In this document: in pieces, positions 11,902 through 34,010 of the stretch
How positions within the stretch are numbered: position 1 is the first letter of the stretch
Layout: every line of letters begins with the position of its first letter
Assembly (NCBI GenBank): GCA_004794655.1
Contig: SMMW01000076.1
Coordinates: 217,113 to 281,112, forward strand
Direction of reading: 5' to 3'
Origin: Marisa cornuarietis
Taxonomy: Eukaryota > Mollusca > Gastropoda > Architaenioglossa > Ampullariidae
Length of the DNA stretch: 64,000 nt
The notes under the pieces: model-generated
Told to the model about the DNA's origin: nothing
The model's database searches: none
Seen by the model: only the letters and a program-made list of their open reading frames with translations
Made by a program: the position numbers and the translations under genes

Positions 11902-12168
11902 TCACGAGCGACGACCGCCTTCCTGAAAGAAAAGTCAGATAAAAAATACCCAAGTACTAAACAAGGACTGTTGAAGCTTCAGATGCTTTATCGCATTGAC
12001 TAGTCATGGCTGGTCCTCATCTCTCGGCGACATCAGCAACAAGTGGCGCAGATAGGAAACACGGAAACTTAAAGTGAAGTACTTCAGCTCACCTGTTGGG
12101 GGGCAAAGAAATCGGACATGGTTGTGATGCCTTTTGATAGCTGATCAGTGTTCTGATGCAGGTTCCCA
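11902..12168 (-). CDS. Two candidate minus-strand exons of an unknown gene
   Basis: An exon at 12093-12168 is bounded by a ctcaag acceptor and a gtgagc donor. It is open in the frame NLHQNTDQLSKGITTM, which looks helical. A second acceptor (ttctttcag) at 11923-11931 would continue that frame for six codons to TGA at 11902. Upstream exons were not found, the first acceptor is weak, and the frame is short. It may be the 3' end of a decayed gene copy or chance. Confidence 0.2.
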
Positions 12169-13143
12169 CTTGAGAAAAATACACGGTTTTTTTTTCAAAT
12201 GACCCATTACTTAATTTTTAATAAAAAGTACCGATTCCCCAAATGTCAGAAAATAATCCCTTTCCGTTTTGTTTCCGAGTTCCAAGTACAAGCCTTCGAC
12301 TATCGACTAGGAACAGCCAGGTTTTAGAACTTTGATAGACTTACATCGTGGAGGCAACAGCCTGTGAGAGAACTAGCAGTATGTGCCAATATTCCCAAAC
12401 TGATTTGACCACTTCTTGTCAAAAGATGATAAGCTGATGTTTGGAGATATGCTTTTAAGGAAGGATGTGAGGTTAAAGGTGTCATCACTTTTATTTCTAG
12501 AATAACATGCTATAGTGAACTTAGTCTAACCAGGGCCGCCGAGAGCCAGCACGGGCCCTGGGACAGAAGATACTCCGGGCCCCTTGTAATTGTACATTAT
12601 TTTCCCAGTATATAACAATGTCTACAAGTCTATTGTCAATGTCTACATTTAATTTAGTAATGTAATGCAGACTGCAAACATAAGGACATGTGCACTAGGA
12701 TCTGCATCCCTATTTGAACATAAAAGTTGTTCACACGTGAGTGGTTAGTAAATGAGGAAAGATGACGTGTAGTAACCCGCTCCACAGAAAAAATCCCCAG
12801 AGTGAAGAATGTTACTTCAAAAGCGATGTCAAAGCCTATTGTAGGTGTGATAAAGATGGCTATTAGCCGTATATACAGTACAAGGAACAGTGTCAAGCAT
12901 TAGAGGAAGCTTATGCCTAAATAAGTCTTCATCGAGTGTCGTTAATACCCTCATTAATTTATGCTAAAGAGTTTGCTGCTACAAACAACAGAGCACACCA
13001 GTTTTCTTTTTCTTTTTTTGTTTTTTTTTTTTGTTTTTTTTTTTGTGTTAGTAACCTGCATAACAAACGCAGCAAACGTGAAGCACAAATCGAAAGTCCG
13101 TTCCTATAAATAAACATTTATTCATTTATTCCTTTAGCAAAAC

Positions 13144-13147
<4 letters not shown>

Positions 13148-13207
<60 letters not shown>
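13148..13207. repeat. (CA)n microsatellite
   Basis: About 30 CA units inside duplication unit A; unit B has no equivalent array. Confidence 0.97.
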
Positions 13208-13208
<1 letters not shown>

Positions 13209-13591
13209 TATGTGATACGCAAAGACATATCTGAAAGAAACTCCTTCGGCCTCTTTAACATTTTGAAATTTTGAACACATCCAACTTTTTACGACTTCAA
13301 CCCCCGTCAGTCACTATCCGTTTAAATACGTGTTCAGTTTTAGAAGACAAACCAAATGTTTTAAAGACTAATTTATAGCCAGTAACTGTTATTAATTTTA
13401 ACATTTAAGTAGATCAAAAGGACAGAGCTTTGTGACAAGGACATAAAAATATGCACGTTTAGTATATTTTATCTGAATTCTAAAAGTACATAGAAACAAA
13501 GTTATGCAGTACCAATATGGTCATTTATCTGCTGACTAAGGACTTTGTAAGGCTATATATTTATGAGCTTTTCTCACAAACTTCATTATTG

Positions 13592-14107
13592 TCAGTCAGT
13601 TTGAGAGGCTTGGTAGTCACTCTCATCGACACTAATGTTCCTGCCTTGGCTATTTGCCAATAAACAGAAAATCATAGAAATATACATGAAAAATACTTTA
13701 CTTATCAGAAAAACAAAGGGCAGCATATCTCGGCTTTTGGAGTCTAGAAGTACAGGCAGGAGAGCGCGGTGTGAAAAGATGTGAAACAGTGTATATAAAG
13801 CTTTCTCTAAGGTCCAATCAGCCAAGCTTTCTTTGGTCCAAGGATTCAAGCCAAATGGAGGGACGTCTAAATATCTCATAAAAATGTCGGTCTTTGCCTC
13901 CAATTGCTCCAAACCCCGAACATTTATTTCCCACGAAATCCCATCTCGTCGAATCTTCCAGAAACTATCACCCCCCTCCCTTCCTCTCAGGTGGGCAGCA
14001 ACAATACATTCGGGCCCATGGGTGGAAGTTGCTGTCATCACAGTCACTGGTCTATAAACCAAACTAGGGCCAACATAATCTGCCTGTATCTGGTTTGTGT
14101 GTGTCAA
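13592..14107 (-). CDS. Open frame in duplication unit A, unknown function
   Basis: A 171-codon minus-strand frame with ordinary amino-acid composition in its first 120 residues (for example GLEQLEAKTDIFMRYLD). Its last part becomes hydrophobic and AT-biased. A possible donor (gtaaag) lies at about codon 138, so the true coding part, if any, may end there. The homologous stretch in unit B is frameshifted and stopped. I do not recognise the product. It could be an exon of a duplicated gene, a transposon fragment, or a non-coding repeat that happens to be open. Confidence 0.25.
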   Translation of the reverse strand: MTHTNQIQADYVGPSLVYRPVTVMTATSTHGPECIVAAHLRGREGGDSFWKIRRDGISWEINVRGLEQLEAKTDIFMRYLDVPPFGLNPWTKESLADWTLEKALYTLFHIFSHRALLPVLLDSKSRDMLPFVFLISKVFFMYISMIFCLLANSQGRNISVDESDYQASQTD

Positions 14108-14540
14108 GAAAAGGAGCCATTTAATTAAAACCTAGACAAACTAAGCTGTCGTAGCACATCTATAAACTTTTCCTCCTTCTCCCTTCTTAATCGTGAAACA
14201 AGTATACATTACACGGGGCTCCTTAAAAACGACATTCAAATATAAGCATGTAATTATTCGAAGAACAAATGTCGCAGCCACCGTAAAACTCTATTTACAG
14301 CAGCATATGTGACATCTTCCTTGAATACAATGAGCGCACGATAAGAAAGATTGCAAGCTGGCTTTTGTGGACGGATGGCGGGTAGATTATCTCCTTACCC
14401 GGTGCGGCTTGGGCGAAGAGCGAAAGAAGGTCGGAGACTGGAAGGAAAGATAATTAGTGACCTGCCGGCCGATGTGTTATTGCATGGTGTCCAGCGGCCT
14501 TCCGACTCGAAGCTTATCCAACCCGAATATGATACCGCTG

Positions 14541-15800
14541 ACCAGGGCCACCGAGAGCCAGACGGGCCCCGGGACAGACAACTCTCCGGGCCCCTTGTAA
14601 TTGTAATCGTAAATTATTTTCCCAGTATATAATAATATGTTTACAATTTGATTATCAACGAAATATAGACTGCAAACATTAGGGCGTGAACTATTATCTA
14701 CATCACTACTTGACATAAAATTGTCTACACGTGAGTGGTTATAGTAAATGAGGAAAAATGATGTTAAAGGATCAAACATGTAGTACCCCACTCCATAGAA
14801 AACATCCCCAGAGTAAGGAAGGCCTGTTAGGTCAACAGCGATGTCAAAAGCTCGACAGATTCGTTAATACCCTCATTAAAAAAAGTGTTTGCTGCTACGA
14901 ACAGAAGAGCGCATCTGTTGTCTTTTTAAAAAGCATAAAAAAATTACTGTACTCATCAAACAAACAAAGTGCAGCGTATCTCGGCTTTTCGAGTCTAGAA
15001 GACAGCGTGCGACAGACAGGAGAGTGCAGTGTGAAAAGATGTTAGACTAAGTGTATATCTAGCTTTCTCTAAGGTCCAACTGTCCAAGCTTTCTTTGGTC
15101 CAAGGACTCTGGTCGATTGAAAGGGATGGTCAAACACACGTCTACTGCTGACTTGTCTACCTATCTCATAAAAATGTCAGTCTACACCTCCAATTGCTCC
15201 AAACCTCGACCATTTAATTCCCATGCAATTCCATCCTTTCGAGTCTATCGAGGCTATCCTCCCCCCCCCCTCTTTCCCTCTTGTGTTGTCAGGTCAGCAA
15301 CAATGCATTCTGGCCCATGGCTGATGGCCGGCATGAGTGGAACTTGTTGTCATCTTAGTCACTGGCCTCTAAACTAAAAACAGGGTCAACATAATTTACC
15401 TCTACCTTGATTGTGGGTGTCAAGACAAGGAGCAATTTAATGAAAACGTAGACAAACTAACACTTATGTCATAGCACATCTGTAAACTGTTCTTTTCCAC
15501 CCTTCTTCATCGTGAAACAAATATAAGTTGCACGAAGCTCCTTAAAAACGACTTTCAAATATAAGAATGTGATAATTTGACAAACAAATGTCGCAGGCAC
15601 CGCAAAACTCAATATACAGGACCATTAGTGACAGCTTGACAACAACTAGCGCACGATAAGAAAGATTCCGAGGTGGCTTTGGGGGACTGATGGTGGGTAG
15701 ATGTTACCTTCTTTTTACCGGGAGCTTCATCGGCAAAGAGCAAAAGAAGGTCGGAGACTGGAAGGAAAGGTAATGAGCAGCCGGCCGATGTGTTAATGCA
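14541..15800. repeat. Segmental duplication unit B
   Basis: Starts with CAGGGCCACCGAGAGCCAGAC, the diverged equivalent of the start of unit A. It continues colinearly with A to a common end block (GGTCGGAGACTGGAAGGAAAG, then CCGGCCGATGTGTTA). It is shorter than A because it lacks the microsatellite-bearing insert. Confidence 0.85.
15040..15410 (-). pseudogene. Decayed copy of the unit A open frame
   Basis: Minus-strand sequence aligns to the 13.6-14.1 kb frame (shared blocks around GGTTTGGAGCAATTGGAGG and GGACCAAAGAAAGCTTGG). Indels and in-frame stops break the reading frame and a run of ten Cs near 15260 shifts it. Confidence 0.4.
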
Positions 15801-16389
15801 GGGCGATGCTGTTACATCGATGTAGGTCCCCTTTCCGGTGATATAACTTTCCTCTTACCTCCCATCCATCTACCCCACAAACACCGTCTCTAAACTTATA
15901 TTATCTTTCTCATGCTAACCTCCTCTTTATCATCCTCCTCCAGCTCCAAACTTCCAGTGACACCACCGTGATCAATTTATCAGCCTATTTGCGGGACAGC
16001 AGTTTTTAAAATGTTTTTGCAATAATCTGTTCTGTTTTGCTGGCTGCGATAGTATTACAGGATAATATAGTCTCATTGTATCAAGGATCTACTGTGTAGA
16101 CTAATGTATTTGTTTGTTTGGTGAGGGAGAAACGGTTAAAGAAAGTCTCAGTGTTGTTTAGTAACTACGAAACAAAGCAGCCTTGATATCTCTCGCTTAC
16201 AGGCTGCAACGCCAGGGGCGGGCCACCCATCCTCTCGGTTCACAGGGTGGCCACACATCAGTAACATACCTGCCTCTTCACTGTGAATTCCGATTTGCTT
16301 GCAGGGCCCGCCCCCACCCTTCTAGTGCCACATGTACCCAGCAATCTCAATGCATGAATGTTCTTTTAGACGGTTCACACGCGATAAAA

Positions 16390-16680
16390 TCTTCAGTGTC
16401 CAGCGGCCTTCCGCCTCCAGGCTTGTCCAGCGAGAATATGATACCTCTGACTACACTTCTCACGACAGGCCCGTCTACCCTAAATTTGTATTCTACAGAC
16501 TTGAAACTCAACGTCTGCATGTGTAATGCTTGGGTGGGTGTTCTGTCCTCAGACCTTTCTTTAAAAGAAAAAGAAAAGGAGAAAAAGAAGAAAAAAAATC
16601 CACTGACCAAGGCCGGGCCCCCTTCACAGCCGCGGGCCCGGGTACACCAGACCCCCCTGTCCCCCCCTCTCATCAGGCCT
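16390..16680. repeat. Partial third copy of the segmental duplication
   Basis: Contains GTGTCCAGCGGCCTTCCG and GAATATGATACC, as at the A/B junction, then an unrelated purine-rich insert, then a GGGCCC-rich block resembling the unit start. Confidence 0.6.
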
Positions 16681-17280
16681 GAGTCTAACAAGGGGTTTTC
16701 GTAAATTAATTTTTTTTGATTAATTAGTTAAGACATATAAATTTAATGTTACAAACTAGCAACTAAACTTTGTTTGTATATTTGGTCCAAATTATAAAAT
16801 GTCATTCTCTGCACTGGAGAAACTGTTTCGGATGAATCAGGATGAAATCTTCGTAGCGGCATTGTTGTAAGTTTAAGAGTCTCATACCTGACCACCTGCT
16901 TAAAAAACGTTTTAGCCCAGTCCTGGAAATTGAATATTCCTCTCCCACTCACTCTTCACACAGAAGAGAAGGATGGGAAATTGTTTGACAACAACAAACA
17001 CACACGCATATGTATACATGAACATGCTCAGACAATCCTTTCTACAATTCGTAACTAACGGTAGAGGGGGGAGTGGGCAGAGACATGCGCACACTTCGGT
17101 TTGATCCCTTTGTGTCCCAGTCCACCCAGCTGTCAAACGGGTGGCTGAATCCCTATAGGTCTGAGGAATGAAAACGATGATGTAGACACCGTCTTATAAA
17201 CTCTGGGATATCAAGCCCTGTGATACAAAAAGTGAACCGCTAGTTCTGTTAAATTGCTAGAAATTTATAAACTGCTGTTC

Positions 17281-17341
17281 ATCATCATCATCATCGTCGT
17301 CGTCGTCGTCGTCGTCGTCATCGTCGTCGTCGTCGTCGTCG
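17281..17341. repeat. (TCG)n/(TCA)n microsatellite
   Basis: Trinucleotide run that switches from TCA to TCG units; CpG-containing and therefore unusual among the arrays here. Confidence 0.93.
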
Positions 17342-17687
17342 TGTGGTCTATTCACAAGCTGATATATTTGTATCCTACAACCTCTCAAAGGTCTAGTACT
17401 ACCCCCGTAAGGAAGGTTAGGCAATTAGCCTGCTATGGCTTCTTATGTATTTTTTTAAAGGTTGAATGGTAGCAGGACTTCTTCCTGGCTGAAACCTTTT
17501 GTTTGATTTGACATGAACAGATCACACTCCTTCGATGTCATTTCGAACAACGACTAGCCATGTCAGACAGGGATGGAACATTAGCGCATGATAATTTATT
17601 AGCACATGTTGACACTTAGTACTCTGAGAAAAATGTTTAGTGACTACCGAGCACATGAGCGCACCCAAAGGGAAATTGCACAAAACG

Positions 17688-17688
<1 letters not shown>

Positions 17689-17744
<56 letters not shown>
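17689..17744. repeat. (AC)n microsatellite
   Basis: About 28 AC units. Confidence 0.97.
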
Positions 17745-17746
<2 letters not shown>

Positions 17747-18137
17747 CATGCAAACATTTAAATCACAAATGTTGCACTTGTTGTTCTCTTGATGATTATC
17801 CAGCTACTAGGAGCTTTGGGTCTAAATTCATAATATAAATTATTACTATTATTGCAGCATCGCTGAATTATTGCTGTTATTGTAGTATCACTATATGACT
17901 GCTATTTTGTAGTATCATTGATTATTTGCTTTTATTATAGTGTCACTTAATTATTGCTATTCTTACAGTAACACTGCTTTGCCACCTCTGTAGTCGCAAA
18001 CACCAAAGAAGAGCTCGTCACGTGCGACTGGCCGGTGAAGTTTTGTCCTCTCGTGTCAACACAACCACTTGCATGACTTCAAGCGAAAGCCCGGTGAGTA
18101 TCGTCCATTCCTTGACGGGTATGTATTAGCTGATCAC

Positions 18138-18438
18138 CAGGGGCGGTAGTTACGAAACGAGGGTAAGCCTCTGTCGTGGTGCATTACGGGAAACTCAGGG
18201 ACCAGCATTTTGTTTTCAAAATTATAAAACGGTATTGGGACCCAGCAATTATTTTAACCCCTGGATCCGTAGTTATAAAGTGACGACAAATGTGCCCTGG
18301 GAGTAAAGAAACACGAAGTAGTGTTCGCAGGGTCTGGACATCGTTGTATAACTTCGGAAACAAGACTCTTTACCTTGAGTACCCCATTTTGCCCTGGGGA
18401 AAAGAAAGAACTTACTCTCATTTCATGACTATGGACCC
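18138..18438. mobile_element. MITE family 2, copy 1
   Basis: Left end GGGGCGGTAGTTACGAAACG; right end is the inverted match (TTTCATGACTATGGACCC). Related copies with the same ends lie at 33.5 and 34.9 kb. The 125-codon frame beginning at 18290 is mostly this element and is not a gene. Confidence 0.75.
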
Positions 18439-18711
18439 AGTGAAGTGGGCCCGCCGATACCTATCGACAGGTAGACCGGTAGACGCAACTACTGACAAGA
18501 CTCGCCACCTACTCACACCATCTCCTTCGGAAAAAAGGAACTTATTAAGCAGCACAGGTCAGTCGTTACTGTTGTGTTACAGAGTTCTGATTTATAAAGA
18601 AGAAAAGAACGGGGAGTGTTTATTCCTGGTGTGTAACAGAATCTGTTATCGTCTTTTAAAGTTTTAATTTAAAAGTGATGCAGAAAGTTCCACTATGTAT
18701 AGCAGTTGACA

Positions 18712-28142
<9,431 letters not shown>

Positions 28143-28938
28143 GCCCGTGAGTATGGGTTTCTCCTCTGGGTTTCCACCTCGTAAAAAACGTTCAAGATTA
28201 TTTTGCCAGCTTCCCATCGATACTTTTTTTTTACACCAAAAGTTCCTTGTGGCTGGAAACTCAAAAGGACTTATGGAACAACAGGTCAGCTGAAATTTGC
28301 AGCTGGTCAGACCCTTGGTTTGACTTACTCTTCCGGAACAGAAGACACTTTTTCCTGGTCAAACTTTCACCATTGGCCTTTCCCAAATGTTAAAAGATGC
28401 AACGGACTTCTTAGGCCTTATTAACAAGCCCTCAGTCCTAGCTCTCCTATTATCAGCTGAAAATGATTTATGGGTCTTTTGGAGTGTAAGAATCATTTAA
28501 TCAAGAATAAAATGTTCAATAAAGTGAAGGCACACTGAAATACATAGTTGACATCATTGAAAAAGTAAACCAGCAAAAATTTAAAAGGAACGTTGCAGGC
28601 CTAGGAAATAGTCCGTATTACTACGCTGTCGTATAATGAAAAATGCTTTTAAAAACGGTTTATATGGTATATTTTGAAATATCAGTTAAGGGAGATAACA
28701 TTAGCCTGACAAAGTGAAGTATAAATGATGATTTATGGTACGAACTTCCACAATGGCTGATCTCAATCTTGTGTAGCTTCTTAAACAAATTGCTAGTGGA
28801 ATTTTCTTTTTCTCGACGTAGAAATTATTCCAAAGTCTGAATTCTAGTATTGCTGTTATGCTATAGAATCTCTCTTCTTCTTTTTTTTCTCTCTCTCTCT
28901 CTCATTTTTTTCTCTACTACTATCTCTGGGATTCGCTC

Positions 28939-28939
<1 letters not shown>

Positions 28940-29004
<65 letters not shown>
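28940..29004. repeat. (GT)n microsatellite
   Basis: About 32 GT units preceded by CT-rich sequence. Confidence 0.97.
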
Positions 29005-29005
<1 letters not shown>

Positions 29006-31029
29006 TAATACTACTTCTATCACCAGGACGCATGCTGGTAACAATTACCACCCAAAGGCTTAAATATTTAAATTCGTGCAAAACCTCAGTCCCAGGCGCG
29101 CCCTTGAACTGTAGGCATTGTGACATACTCTTGACACCACGAGCACATTCCCACCACTCTCATAACCCTGTGTGGAAGAATAAACATTTCTCAAAACTTT
29201 GCAAGGTTTCACTTCCGGCCAAAGTTCAGGTCTTTTTTTTTTTACATATTACTTTTGTTCCTAAAGCATTCAATGTGCTCATCGTTTTGCTCATGTTGTG
29301 GCGGTGTCCTCTCAAGTCCTACTCGCCCACAACGAAGCAGCTCGTCACACTAAAGCTTCTTTTCTTAGAAGGAGATGAATCCTCTGCCTTAGTTTCCCGT
29401 TAGCTGTACGTGTTTTCATCAAGATGCAAGGTATGTACACAAACACAAACAAATTGTATATGTCAAGGGAAACAGTGTGAGAGGGGGGGGTCATTATATG
29501 ATGCGGATGCAGCTGCCGCTTCTCTTAACATCGTGTGAATAGTAGTGGGGCTGGACAGGGAGAGGATGAAGATAAACGAGACAGTTGGACTTTGTTTCAT
29601 CGTCTCTTAAAGTCAGATTAACAGGTCATCTGGCAATGCTCTGATGATTTTCTGTTTCCAAAAGAATGTGCAGCAATCAGTGATTAGAGGGAAGTAACAA
29701 GCTTACCATGCAATAGAGTTGCATCCCTTGCTTATTTCGGGTTTTCTTTGAAATCCGTGCGCAGTCTTAATAATTATTTTTTCTTTTGTTGTAAGGAAAG
29801 GGAGAAAATTTCCCAGATAGTCAACCTACATAAGACTAGTTGCTCATAGATTCTGGCAAAATAGTTGACAAGCTTACTTACATCCGAAGACACGGTCTCC
29901 AGTGAACCTCAAACACAAAGATGTTTCAGTGTTTTCCTCTATTCTCAAACAATAGTTTATGTTAACCTTTTCAAAACTTTGAAGACACAAATGCAAATTA
30001 ATACACTGACATATCCAAGGGTACAGTGTGGGTCATTATTAGCTTTCGTCAGTTCCTTGGTTGACAGAAATGTTTGAAATTTGCTATTAAATTATTACAC
30101 TTAGAAGGCAATACTTAAACCAAGTTTCATTTAAAAGTTCGTTTGACTAAATTTATTTGTTACTTTTATTTTTTTTAATTTTAGACCAGAAAGTAACTAA
30201 TAATTATTGCCAAAATATTATCTCCAATATAACAATAAATGAGTCTTCATTGTAAATGAGTATATCGTTCAATAACATCAAAAGATAGTTGTCGACAAGC
30301 TACAGTTCCTTCTCTCTTGCTTTATATTTATTTGCACAGCGGAAAGAACCGCGAGAGATGGACACTTTCTCTATACTTATTGCACTTTGGAATAACAGTT
30401 GCAAAAACCTGCGGAATATGGTTGTGCGATATGTATGAAGGGACTTTGTTCCTAATATCGCCGTTGCAGTCCCTCATTTCAAGAAAAATGAATTAAAAAG
30501 TGATACAAAAGAAATTTCTTACAAATTATTAATGTTAATTCAATGTTCAATTCTACTTTTTAAGTTAAATTCAACTTTTCAATAATCAATTGAAATTCAA
30601 TGTGTTAGAGTGTTAGACCATCCGAAACAATCTGCAATTTTATTCTTTTTCCGCGACAAGTAGGAAATTTAATATCAGATTGTGGTTTTACATTATATTT
30701 GAAAATGAAAAATTCCTTAAAGGAAATGTTTGTTAGTGATTTTTAACAGAACTGTCCTATTAGCAAATTTATGATCACAGAACACGTGTTTTATTACAGA
30801 GGCACTCGTCGAAATGTTAATTATTCTTTTCCTGGTGTCATAGCTGTTGGTCATGAATTCTTTTTGATCCACTGCCTATTGTTTGTTTCATATCAGTGTC
30901 AGTATATTCAAAGCAGTCGCATGTATATCAGACAATGCCTTGCCCTCCTTGAGAACTAACTCTAACAATACTTGAATTGTTGTGTGTAATATTAATGTTT
31001 GTGGAAGAATATTTTGTTGCGGTGAACTG

Positions 31030-31070
<41 letters not shown>
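31030..31070. repeat. (TG)n(AG)n compound microsatellite
   Basis: TG run that switches to AG. Confidence 0.93.
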
Positions 31071-31071
<1 letters not shown>

Positions 31072-32305
31072 TGGAAAGAGAACTCATGTTCCATTTTTAT
31101 GCAGTGAATTATGCTCTAGTATAATGAACTAAAGATTTCGTCTTAAACATATTTCTATAGGCGTAAGCAGACACTCTTAAATGATTAACTTAGTGACAAA
31201 TCTCAAAGGGTACTGAAGAAATCACTGCCCACTAATGGCAATATTGCTAAATACTTATAGTGATACTGCTAAAGATTCGCGGCAATAGTGCTAAGCAGTC
31301 GGGGGGGGGGGGGGCTTTTCCCAAACACTAGAAAAGGACAATGGTGGCCATCACCAGTCAGACTTTTGTGTTGCCGGAATGAATCTGTCTTATTCCAACA
31401 ACCAGTGGGAACCCCTAAGAAGAGAAATCACAGCACTCTTCCTAAGTAGATTTACCGTTTGCTGAGTTGTGTTCTTTTTAAACTGGTCTACTTCTTCTTG
31501 CGAGGCACTCAGCACACCTACGGGTATCTTCTTTTCCTCGAGCGCTGCTGTCTGTACAATACAATACAATACAATTGTTCTCGCTGGAGAAATAATGTTT
31601 TCAGTGGTCAGAGCATGCAGTAGTACAGCCATCATCGTTAGTATTTACTAAAATCCCCTCCTTTCAAGTACATTGGGGTAGAGTGTTCGAATGTATCGCT
31701 CCCACCCCTCAAGAGTGCCCCAAGTACAAGATTCATTTCAAATGTCTGCGTTTCATTTATTCAGGGTGTGTGCGGTCCTTATAGTTGCTTTTAATTTTGT
31801 AGATTTGAGGGTGGGCAAAATAAGGCCTTAAAAGTGCTTATTTTTTAGAGAATAGGTCCTTAAAAATTGCGGCCAGGTCCATACTAAAAAACAGAGAGGT
31901 GCTTATTCGTCTTTATTTTGTTTAAAGTGTGTTTTAAATTATTCGTCTCGCGTTCTACTGTTCATAAACTCGTTATAGTCTTGTCAGAATCTAGGGGACA
32001 AAAATATCGCTGTTTTAAAAGGCCAAACTTTTATCGTCTTGCATTGAAGAATGGGTCTGACTCGTGGAGAGGGTGGTGAGGATACTTGACAAGACGGATT
32101 GAAGTATGACTACTACTGTAGCGTGCACCTCCCTACCCCGGGTCAAACCACTCTTTCCTGCTATAAGTATCAACGCGACATCTTCATCCTGACCAACCTG
32201 AGGCGGAAAATAAAATTCCGAAATTGCGAAAAAGCACATATTCTGACTAAAGAAAAATCTAGTTGTACGCTTTATTATTTTTTAAAAAATGCACCATTTC
32301 AAAGA

Positions 32306-32387
32306 CTCTCTCTCTCTCACTCTCTCTCTCACTCTCTCTCCCTCTCTCTCTCACTCTCTCTCTTACTCTCTCTTTCTCTCTCTCTCA

Positions 32388-32431
<44 letters not shown>

Positions 32432-32442
32432 ACACACACACA
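32306..32442. repeat. (TC)n(AC)n compound microsatellite
   Basis: CT-rich tract with regular CA interruptions, then about 24 AC units. Three overlapping frames through it encode only Ser/Leu or Thr/His repeats. Confidence 0.95.
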
Positions 32443-33517
32443 GGTCCTGTCAGGAAAAGATAGAACTTGAGAAATTAAGTACTAATGAGGACATACTAAC
32501 AAATGTGTTGTAGTACAGGTGGATAATGTTATGACGAAGGCGATTAGAGCTTTTATAATGTATGAAAAAAACCATGGAATACTGTAAAATCATAACAATT
32601 TTTCACAAGAATAAAGAAACTACCCAAAACAAAGATAGCTCCCTAATAGGTAACTGTAGTGTAATTGTTCACTTATGCAGGCTACATCTTACAGAGCTGA
32701 AAATAAAATGAGTTTGATTGCCTAAAGTTTTTATATTTGGTTTAAATCATAACATTTATTGTCAGAATGTTCAGTTTGGTTCATTTTTGTCACTAATAAT
32801 TCTTCAGATTTTGTGAACATCAGACATCATGATAAAATAAGCGGTGTGGTGTCTGGATTTGGTGACCTCCTTCAGTGCCAAGAAACAGTTTAGCTCTAAC
32901 CCATGCATAAGGAACAACTTTGATTTGCCGGCGTGGAAAACAGTGATAAGCAGATATTTTAAACTATAAAAAAACTGCGGCAAGGCAGCAAAGTCATCAT
33001 GCTTGGAAAACTAGAATGTGCAGTTTCCAACATAGTTAAAAAAGAAAGAAAATTACAAATCTGTATACTGTAGGACAAAAGAGACAAATAACGCAGTTGG
33101 GAATTCACAATGTATCTTTGAATATTGTTTCCATGACTGAAGTTAGCTTAAAAGCAAGTGTGTAAACAGAAACATGTGGGAGAACAAGAAACACCATAGA
33201 GCTGAAGATTACTTCTTCAGTCTTCATAAGAAAATTATTAATGAAATTTGCACCATTTATAGCATCTTTTTTAATCTATACTTCTGTAATAAATGAAATA
33301 ACATAAGTGATAGATGACCAGTAGTTTTGTTTGCACTTTATGAAAACATCACCAATGGTCCTTAAAATAGGTCCTTAGAACATCCTCTTTTTCACTTTGG
33401 TCATACCTGTGGGAACCTTATTTATTACAATTCAAAAGGTGCCGATATCTGAGCAAGAGACAATTTTAACATACCAGTTCTCCCCTGCGGTTTAGAGAGA
33501 GGCCAGTTTCTGGATGT

Positions 33518-33784
33518 ACCCCTGTGGTCGTATGCCTGAAGTGAAGGTAAGTCGTCCTCCGTGGTAAATCAAGGGCAAGAGTCTTGTCTCTGTAATTATA
33601 AAAGGAGGTCCCAATTCCGCGGATATTGCTTTACCTCTGGGACGGCTGCAGCTGGGTAAAGTAACATAAAGCTATATTATCTTCAGGGTCTGGACAGCGC
33701 GTCGTAACTGCGAAAACATTTTTCCTTTATTTCTCCATCTTGCGCACGGGGTAGAGACTTACCTTCGTTTCATGAATACGGCCT
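33518..33784. mobile_element. MITE family 2, copy 2
   Basis: Left end CCTGTGGTCGTATGCCTGAA with GTGAAGGTAAGTC; right end is the inverted match GACTTACCTTCGTTTCATGA then ATACGGCC. The interior shares GGGTCTGGACA and GTAACTGCG-like blocks with copies 1 and 3. Confidence 0.72.
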
Positions 33785-33839
33785 TTGGTTTGTAGGTAGG
33801 GTACCTGAAGATTTCGTGGAACTGAGCACAGCACTTACT

Positions 33840-34010
33840 TGGGCTAGTGGATGGCCTGCGGATTAGAGCACAGGCGTCCAAACCCATAACGTGTACTCTG
33901 CTGGTTCAATACCCGTGTCACGCAGCTTACTTCCCTCTGTTGACCCAGTAACTCAGTACCTCCACTACAACCGTAAAGTCACGGGACTATCTGAACTTTT
34001 TTTTTAATCT
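33840..34010 (+). mobile_element. tRNA-headed SINE, different family
   Basis: An A-box-like GGCCTGCGGATTAGAGC and a B-box-like GGTTCAATACCC are spaced as in a tRNA, followed by a short tail ending in a T run. It abuts MITE copy 2. Confidence 0.5.

Larger units (their letters stand above)
12530..14540. repeat. Segmental duplication unit A
   Basis: Starts with a GC-rich block (CAGGGCCGCCGAGAGCCAGC...) and ends with a block containing GTGTCCAGCGGCCTTCCG and GAATATGATACC. Long colinear stretches match unit B immediately downstream, for example the TTTCCCAGTATATAA block, ACACGTGAGTGGTTA, GTTAATACCCTCATTAA and a block around CAAGCTTTCTTTGGTCCAAG. Unit A also holds T-rich tracts, a CA microsatellite and extra DNA missing from B. 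Confidence 0.85.
16700..18130. other. No gene; microsatellites
   Basis: Holds a TCG/TCA trinucleotide run at 17281-17341 and a CA array at 17689-17744. No supported exon. Confidence 0.5.
29005..33510. other. No gene recognised; simple repeats
   Basis: AT-rich non-coding sequence with a GT/GA array at 31030-31070, a G run near 31300, a short ATACA repeat near 31560 and the TC/CA array at 32306-32442. Confidence 0.45.

Noticed and set aside
18290..18667. 125-codon plus frame
   Set aside because: Most of it lies in MITE family 2 copy 1, which recurs as non-coding copies at 33.5 and 34.9 kb.
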